Origin: Kocuria soli
GTDB taxonomy: Bacteria; Actinomycetota; Actinomycetes; Actinomycetales; Micrococcaceae
Direction of reading: 5' to 3'
DNA: 64,000 bases
Assembly: GCF_003797835.1 (NCBI RefSeq)
Contig: NZ_RKMF01000010.1
Location: forward strand, 85,173-149,172
Shown piece after piece: positions 59,820 to 64,000 of the stretch; the stretch's first letter is position 1, and each line of letters begins with the position of its first letter. The notes beneath the pieces are model-generated. The model was given only the letters and a program-made list of their open reading frames with translations, searched no databases and had not been told where the DNA came from. A program made the translations under genes and the position numbers.

Positions 59820-60281
59820 ATCTCCATCCGCCGCACCCTCTCCCTTGCCTTGGCCGCCGCCGCCGTGGCGGCTACCCCGATGGCGGTCGCAGCCCCGCCC
59901 AAGCTGTGACCGTTCGCCCGCTTGACGTTGTCTCCATCAAGTACGACCCCGCCGGGCGCGACACCCGCGCCAATTGGCACATCAACAACGAATTACGTGG
60001 TAGTTAAGAACACTGGATCAAAGACGCTCATCTTGAGTGGCTATCGCATCAAAGATGCCGCCAATCACACCTTCGTCTTCCCAACTGGCACCAAGATCGC
60101 ACCGGGGAAACAGATCATGATCCGCTCGTGCAAGGGCGCAAACACCTCCGGAACGCTTTACTGGAACCAGAACAACTACGTCTGGAACAACACCGGAGAC
60201 ACACTGCGCATGTACAGCCCCAAAGGTGCACTGCTCGAAAAGTGCAGCTACCGAGGTGGCGGGTCAACCGCCTATTGCTGA
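59820..60281 (+). pseudogene. Broken secreted lamin-tail-domain protein gene
   Basis: Three pieces of one protein lie in two frames. A signal peptide (SIRRTLSLALAAAAVAATPM) ends at TGA 59907. The start of the domain (VVSIKYDPAGRDTRANWHI) is in a second frame. The rest (YVVVKNTGSKTLILSGYRI through LYWNQNNYVWNNTGDTLRM) is back in the first frame to 60281. One missing C in the run near 59891-59894 and one extra T near 59993-59994 would restore a protein with an APAQA signal-peptidase site. A suitable start codon is also missing: ATC at 59820 stands where ATG would follow GAGG. It is a decayed gene, or an error-rich sequence. Confidence 0.72.
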
Positions 60282-60327
60282 GGACCACGACGTCCATGCC
60301 CGACGGCCAGGCGGTGGCCACGGGACG

Positions 60328-60828
60328 TCACCGGCCGCCGTCGTAGCGGGTGTACACAGCGGCCTTGTCCGCACGGGGGTCCAAATGCCCCAGGACGGAA
60401 CCGGCAATCTCCCGCAGCTGGTCGACCTGCCGAGGTGTCAACGCGTCGAAAATCAGCCGCCGCACCGTCGCTGAATGCCCGGGCGCCGCTTCCCGCACCT
60501 TCTCCCACCCAGCTTCCGTGAGTGTGGCGTTCGTGGCACGCCGATCCCCCGGGCAGGGCGCACGGCGTACATAACCCCGATCCTCGAGCCTCCGCACCAC
60601 GTGCGAGAGGCGGGGCAACGTTGCCGTGGTCAGTGCCGCCAACTCGGTCATGCGCAGCGTCCGTTCGGGCGCCTCGGACAGCATGGCCAGCACGAAGTAC
60701 TCGAAGTGCAGCAGGCCTGCGTCACGCCGCAGCTGCGAATCCAATTCACCCGGCAAGAGCTCCATGACGGCAGCCAGCCGCACCCAGGCGGCCAGCTGGT
60801 CGTCGTCGAGCCACGAATCCTGATCCAT
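60328..60828 (-). CDS. MarR-family transcriptional regulator
   Basis: A 166-residue winged-helix regulator. DNA-binding core: TLRMTELAALTTATLPRLSH, VVRRLEDRGYVRRAPCPGD-RR and ATLTEAGWEKV. ATG 60828 has AGGAG upstream; an in-frame start at 60858 is less likely. It is divergent from an oxidoreductase/VOC operon, and two matching operator-like sites lie between them, so it probably represses both directions. Confidence 0.88.
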   Translation of the reverse strand: MDQDSWLDDDQLAAWVRLAAVMELLPGELDSQLRRDAGLLHFEYFVLAMLSEAPERTLRMTELAALTTATLPRLSHVVRRLEDRGYVRRAPCPGDRRATNATLTEAGWEKVREAAPGHSATVRRLIFDALTPRQVDQLREIAGSVLGHLDPRADKAAVYTRYDGGR

Positions 60829-60840
60829 CTCACTCCTAAC

Positions 60841-60889
60841 AGTTGACGCTACAACCATACAGCGCTATCTTTTAGTTGAAGCAACAATC
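60841..60889. promoter_or_regulatory. Two MarR-type operator sites over the operon promoter
   Basis: AGTTGACGCTACAACC (60841-60856) and AGTTGAAGCAACAATC (60874-60889) share AGTTGA-N-GC-N-ACAA-Y-C, 33 bases apart, about three helical turns. A promoter reading toward 60907 fits between them: -35 TTGACG (60843-60848), 17-base spacer, -10 TATCTT (60866-60871). Site 1 covers the -35 and site 2 the transcription start, as expected for repression. Confidence 0.65.
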
Positions 60890-60906
60890 AATCTTTGGAG
60901 GATCTC

Positions 60907-61482
60907 ATGGCACACGTCAACATCATCGGCACCGGCAACATGGGCCAGGCCATCGCAAGCGTCGCCACCAAGGGCGGCAACACCGTTGAGCTGTTCAGCC
61001 GCGCCGACGCACAGACCCCGCTGACGGGCGACGTCGTCGTCCTGGCCCTTCCCTACCCGGCCCTCGCCGACGTGATCGCCGAGCGCAGCGAGCAGCTGGT
61101 GGGCAAAACGATCGTGGATATCACCAACCCAGTGAACTTCGAGACCTTCGATTCCCTCACGGTCCCCGCCGACAGCTCCGCCACGGCCGAACTCACCAAG
61201 GCACTGCCGAACTCCTCGGTGGTCAAGGCGTTCAACACCAACTTCGCCGGCACGCTGGCCTCGGGCATCAACGGCGAGCGCCCCACAACGGTGCTTATCG
61301 CCGGTGACGATGCCGACGCCAAGGATCGTGTGTCCCAGATCGTCACGGACGCTGGCCTCTCCGCGATCGACGCCGGTGCCGAGTCCCGCGCCCGCGAGCT
61401 GGAATCCATCGGCTTCCTTCAGATCACCCTCGCTGCCGCGGAGAAGATCCAGTGGACCGGCGGATTCAACGTCGTCGCTTGA
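60907..61482 (+). CDS. F420/NADP oxidoreductase-like NAD(P)-binding protein
   Basis: A 191-residue Rossmann-fold protein of the family that includes F420H2:NADP oxidoreductase. The nucleotide motif is VNIIGTGNMGQAIASVATKG, followed by VVLALPYPALADV, VDITNPVNF and VVKAFNTNFAGTL. Cofactor choice cannot be settled by eye, and many homologues act on other substrates. ATG 60907 has TTGGAGG upstream. First gene of the MarR-controlled operon. Confidence 0.8.
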   Translation: MAHVNIIGTGNMGQAIASVATKGGNTVELFSRADAQTPLTGDVVVLALPYPALADVIAERSEQLVGKTIVDITNPVNFETFDSLTVPADSSATAELTKALPNSSVVKAFNTNFAGTLASGINGERPTTVLIAGDDADAKDRVSQIVTDAGLSAIDAGAESRARELESIGFLQITLAAAEKIQWTGGFNVVA

Positions 61483-61528
61483 GGCCTGTCTTCCACGACG
61501 CTCACCGAGACACTCGAAAGGACCTGAA

Positions 61529-62401
61529 ATGACCACTTCGACGCAGGAACTGCTCGCCGCAGACACGTCCATGGGTGCGGTCACCCTGCTGGTGGGCGAC
61601 CTCAAAGCGATGACCGCCTACTACCGCGACGCCGTCACCCTCAGCGTGATCTCGGAGGCCCCCACCCGAGTGGTCATGGGGCGCAACAACCTCCCCCTGG
61701 TGATCCTGGAGCTCGCCCCGGAGCTCAAGCACGCCTCGCGTCGACAGGCGGGGCTGTTCCACACCGCGATCCTGTTCGAGACCCAGGCGGACCTTGCCGC
61801 AGCGATCTACAGCGTGGCCACCCGCTACCCCGGGACTTTCACCGGCAGTGCGGACCATCTGGTCAGCCAGGCCTTCTACTTCTCTGACCCCGAAGGCAAC
61901 GGTGTGGAGCTCTACTGGGACCGCGCCCGCACGGAATGGAGCTGGGTCCACGGCCGCGTGGAGATGGACACGCTCATGCTGGACCCCAACGCATTCATGC
62001 GTGAGCACCTCAGCGAACAAGCCGTTCAGGAGGCCCATCAGCGCGCGGCCACTGTGGGGCACGTGCATCTTCAGGTCGGCGACATCGCCAACGCCAAGCG
62101 GTTCTACGTGGACAAGTTGGGCTTCGAGACGACGGCGACCATGGGCACCCAGGCGCTGTTCGTCAGCGCGGGCGGTTATCACCACCACATGGCGATGAAC
62201 ACCTGGAACAGCGCCGGCGCCGGCCCCCGCCCCAAATCGCTCGGTCTGGGGACGGTCCGCCTCGAGCTTCCTTCCTCTGATGACATGGGTGAACTCGACG
62301 AGCGCCTCACGCACTACGACGTCGCGACCCGCAACGACGGCGCCACCCTCGCCTTCGAGGACCCCTGGCTCAACAGGGTGGAGGTTTCCGTCCGAGGTTG
62401 A
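61529..62401 (+). CDS. VOC-family protein, glyoxalase/extradiol-dioxygenase-like
   Basis: A 290-residue protein with two vicinal-oxygen-chelate halves (about 15-130 and 165-290). Metal-site-like residues occur at FHTAILF, GNGVELYWDR, VGHVHLQVGD and HHHMAMNTW. Overall it resembles CatE-type (catechol 2,3-dioxygenase-like) proteins often controlled by MarR regulators of quinone response. It is 46 bases after the oxidoreductase gene, so quinone or electrophile detoxification is a reasonable inference. Confidence 0.82.
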   Translation: MTTSTQELLAADTSMGAVTLLVGDLKAMTAYYRDAVTLSVISEAPTRVVMGRNNLPLVILELAPELKHASRRQAGLFHTAILFETQADLAAAIYSVATRYPGTFTGSADHLVSQAFYFSDPEGNGVELYWDRARTEWSWVHGRVEMDTLMLDPNAFMREHLSEQAVQEAHQRAATVGHVHLQVGDIANAKRFYVDKLGFETTATMGTQALFVSAGGYHHHMAMNTWNSAGAGPRPKSLGLGTVRLELPSSDDMGELDERLTHYDVATRNDGATLAFEDPWLNRVEVSVRG

Positions 62402-62416
62402 GGCGGCAGATCGGCT

Positions 62417-62880
62417 TCAGGCCGGGCTGAATCCGCGTTGCCGACGCCATAACCGCGGCCATTGGCGGGCGGCTTTGGGAGATATGGCCTTCTGCTGGTG
62501 CCGCGACCAGAAATGCTCTCCGGACCATTCGAATCTGGGTTGCTCTTTCGCCAAGAACGCCTGTTGACCGATGCAGGCGTCGGGACCCTCGAGGACCTCG
62601 CGGAAGAGGGCCTCAGAGATCTCGTCTTGGCCGAATCCGGCGGTGACAGCCATGGTGTCGGAAGCCAGTCGGATCAGATGCTTGTGGGCTTGCACGGACA
62701 ACTGCGACCGCCCTGCGAGTTCTGTGACCACATACCCAAGGCCGTCTCGAAGTCTGCGTCCTCTACGACGCGGGTGAGCATTCCCCAGTTCTCGGCATCA
62801 GAGGCCGAGACGGTGTCGCCGGGGAGCAACAGGTATGAGGCAGCCCCCGCGCCCACCAGGCGAACGGGGACTGCCGCACC
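62417..62880 (-). pseudogene. Enoyl-CoA hydratase remnant, 5'-truncated and frameshifted
   Basis: The C-terminal half of a crotonase-fold protein in two frames. RLVGAGAASYLLLPGDTVSA and TRVVEDADFETALGM are in one frame, ending near 62735. ELAGRSQLSVQAHKHLIRLA through GQQAFLAKEQPRFEW follow in another. The first 120 or more residues, with the oxyanion-hole motifs, are absent. The break coincides with the end of the IS3-type element at about 62881. It is non-functional. Confidence 0.75.
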
Positions 62881-62900
62881 GTTAGGTGACAGTTGGGGTG

Positions 62901-63370
62901 TTAGGCCGCGAGGCTCACGGCGGGGTTCATGATGGTCTCGCATTCGATGGGGGTCAATCGACCCATACGGGCCTGTCGGCGGCGGCGGTGATACTTGCGT
63001 TCGATCCAGGTGACGATCGCGATCCGCAGCTCGTCGCGGGTCCGCCACCGCTTGCGGTCCAGGACGTTCTTCTGCAGCAGGGCGAAGAAGGACTCCATCG
63101 CCGCATTGTCCCCGGCGGCACCGACTGTCCCCATTGAGCCGATGAGGTGATGACGGTTCAGCGTCTGCACGAATTTACGTGACCGGAACTGGGATCCTCG
63201 GTCCGAATGCACGATGCAGCCAGCGACGTCACCGCGGCGGGAAGCGGCGTTGTCCAGGGCGTTCACCGCCAGTCGCACCTTCATCCGGTCCGAGATCGAG
63301 TAGCCGACGATGCGATTCGAGAACACGTCCTTGATCGCGCAGCAGTAAAGCTTGCCCTCGCTGGCTTGGA
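62901..63370 (-). pseudogene. IS3-family transposase (OrfB), 3' fragment
   Basis: The C-terminal integrase-core part of an IS3 OrfB. SEGKLYCCAIKDVFSNRIVG begins the visible part; HSDRGSQFRSRKF holds the second catalytic Asp and DNAAMESFFALLQKN the Glu, followed by IERKYHRRRRQARMG. The first Asp and the DNA-binding part are missing because the frame is interrupted at about 63370 by the IS30-type element. An internal start at 63326 would give only a 141-residue, inactive fragment. Confidence 0.85.
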
Positions 63371-63396
63371 TTCCAGCAGTCGTCGCAACACGTTGA

Positions 63397-64000
63397 TCAC
63401 GAGGCCTTCAGTAAAGCAGCCATTCGCTCGGCCGGTGTGTCCCAGTCCAGCGATTTTCGGGGGCGTCCGTTGAGTTCTTGAGCCACGGCCAAGAGGTCGT
63501 CAATGCTGTGCGCGGCGAGATCAGTGCCCTTGGGAAAGTATTGCCGGAGGAGACCATTGGTGTTTTCGTTGCTGCCGCGTTGCCAGGGCGATCCGGGATC
63601 GGCGAAGTAGACCTCGAAGTCGGTCGCGGTGGTGAAGGCACGATGTTCTGCCATCTCCGCGCCCTGATCCCAGGTCAGGCTGCCTCGCAATGATGATGGC
63701 AGATCTCGAACAGTCGCGATGAGAGAGTCACGGACGGCCTCTGCGGTCCGGTCCCGCCCGAGATACCCGAGCATCACGAAGCGCGTTGACCGCTCGACCA
63801 ACGTCGCCATCGCGGAGCCGCCGAGTGCCCCGATGATGAGGTCTCCCTCCCAATGCCCTGGAACATCACGAGCATCGACCACGGGCGGTCGGTTGCTGAT
63901 GGCGTTCATCGGATCGACGAATCGTGGACGTCGCGCATCGGCCTGCCGGTGTGGTTTCCGCGCAACCCTCCCGCGCCGAAGTTGCTGTCCGAGTGAACGC
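63397..64000 (-). CDS. IS30-family transposase, 5' end beyond the window
   Basis: The C-terminal 200 residues of an IS30-type DDE transposase: DVPGHWEGDLIIGALGGSAM with the first Asp, SLTWDQGAEMAEH with the second, and RGSNENTNGLLRQYFPKGTD with the Glu. The C-terminal LNGRPRKSLDWDTPAERMA is typical. The frame is open through the right edge at 64000; the start lies outside. All three catalytic acids are present, so it could be active. Confidence 0.92.
   Translation of the reverse strand, partial: RSLGQQLRRGRVARKPHRQADARRPRFVDPMNAISNRPPVVDARDVPGHWEGDLIIGALGGSAMATLVERSTRFVMLGYLGRDRTAEAVRDSLIATVRDLPSSLRGSLTWDQGAEMAEHRAFTTATDFEVYFADPGSPWQRGSNENTNGLLRQYFPKGTDLAAHSIDDLLAVAQELNGRPRKSLDWDTPAERMAALLKAS

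Larger units (their letters stand above)
62882..64000. mobile_element. Nested insertion sequences: IS3-type interrupted by IS30-type
   Basis: An IS3-type element starts at about 62882 (GTTAGGTGACAGTTGGGG is the likely terminal region). Its transposase is cut at about 63370, where the end of an IS30-type element begins (likely terminus TTCCAGCAGTCGTCGCAAC at 63371-63389). The IS30 element continues past the right edge, so neither element's far end is visible. Exact termini and target duplications cannot be fixed from this window. Confidence 0.7.

Noticed and set aside
60115..60321. Small ORFs overlapping the lamin-tail pseudogene on both strands.
   Set aside because: The lamin-tail frame explains the region; the others show no motif or start signal.

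Overview
The window looks like chromosome from a high-GC Gram-positive bacterium of the order Micrococcales, most like a member of the Micrococcaceae. This rests on strong G/C bias at third codon positions, frequent GTG and TTG starts, GTGA/ATGA stop-start overlaps, a 1642-residue NAD-dependent glutamate dehydrogenase, a QsuB-type dehydroshikimate dehydratase and a fused Mog-MoaE protein. The species cannot be named from sequence alone.

Layout. 1-1245: ferrous iron uptake (feoB, cut by the window edge, and feoA) with a DtxR/IdeR-like box upstream. 1578-11272: a uracil-type permease and a mostly minus-strand run of metabolic genes (3-hydroxyisobutyryl-CoA hydrolase-like protein, phosphodiesterase, HAD phosphatase, PEBP protein, sugar kinase, M18 aminopeptidase, CPBP membrane protease, glutamine amidotransferase). 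11288-18662: fdhD, then a complete fructose phosphotransferase system: ptsI (minus) opposite fruR-fruK-fruA and ptsH (plus). 18775-23064: a GT87 mannosyltransferase-like protein, two tandem paralogous membrane proteins of unknown function, and a metallophosphoesterase.

23210-41484 is a nitrate respiration and molybdenum cofactor block. It holds moeZ, mog-moaE, moaC, narK, narI, narJ, narH and narG on the minus strand, and moeA facing moaA-moaD-mobA-moeA2. The block makes the cofactor that NarG needs, builds the NarGHI enzyme with its NarJ chaperone, and moves nitrate and nitrite. A terminator-like hairpin separates narK from moaC, and an FNR/CRP-like box lies upstream of narG. A PadR/HAAS pair and a small membrane protein sit inside the block.

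41516-58906: DUF456 protein, phytoene-dehydrogenase-like oxidoreductase, BCCT osmolyte transporter, lytic transglycosylase, glutamate dehydrogenase, secreted glycerophosphodiesterase with a possible Pho box, histidine phosphatase, aldo/keto reductase, DUF350 and DUF2617 proteins, QsuB-like enzyme, thioesterase and YdcF-like protein.

58990-64000: after tRNA-Leu(CAG) the character changes to accessory DNA. It is locally A+T-richer and holds two tandem tiny membrane ORFs, a broken secreted lamin-tail gene, a MarR-controlled oxidoreductase/VOC operon, a frameshifted enoyl-CoA hydratase remnant, and an IS3-type transposase interrupted by an IS30-type transposase that runs off the right edge.

Two copies of a long palindromic repeat with the same core (1437-1507 and 18682-18750) are the clearest dispersed structure. 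I saw no CRISPR array, rRNA or replication origin.
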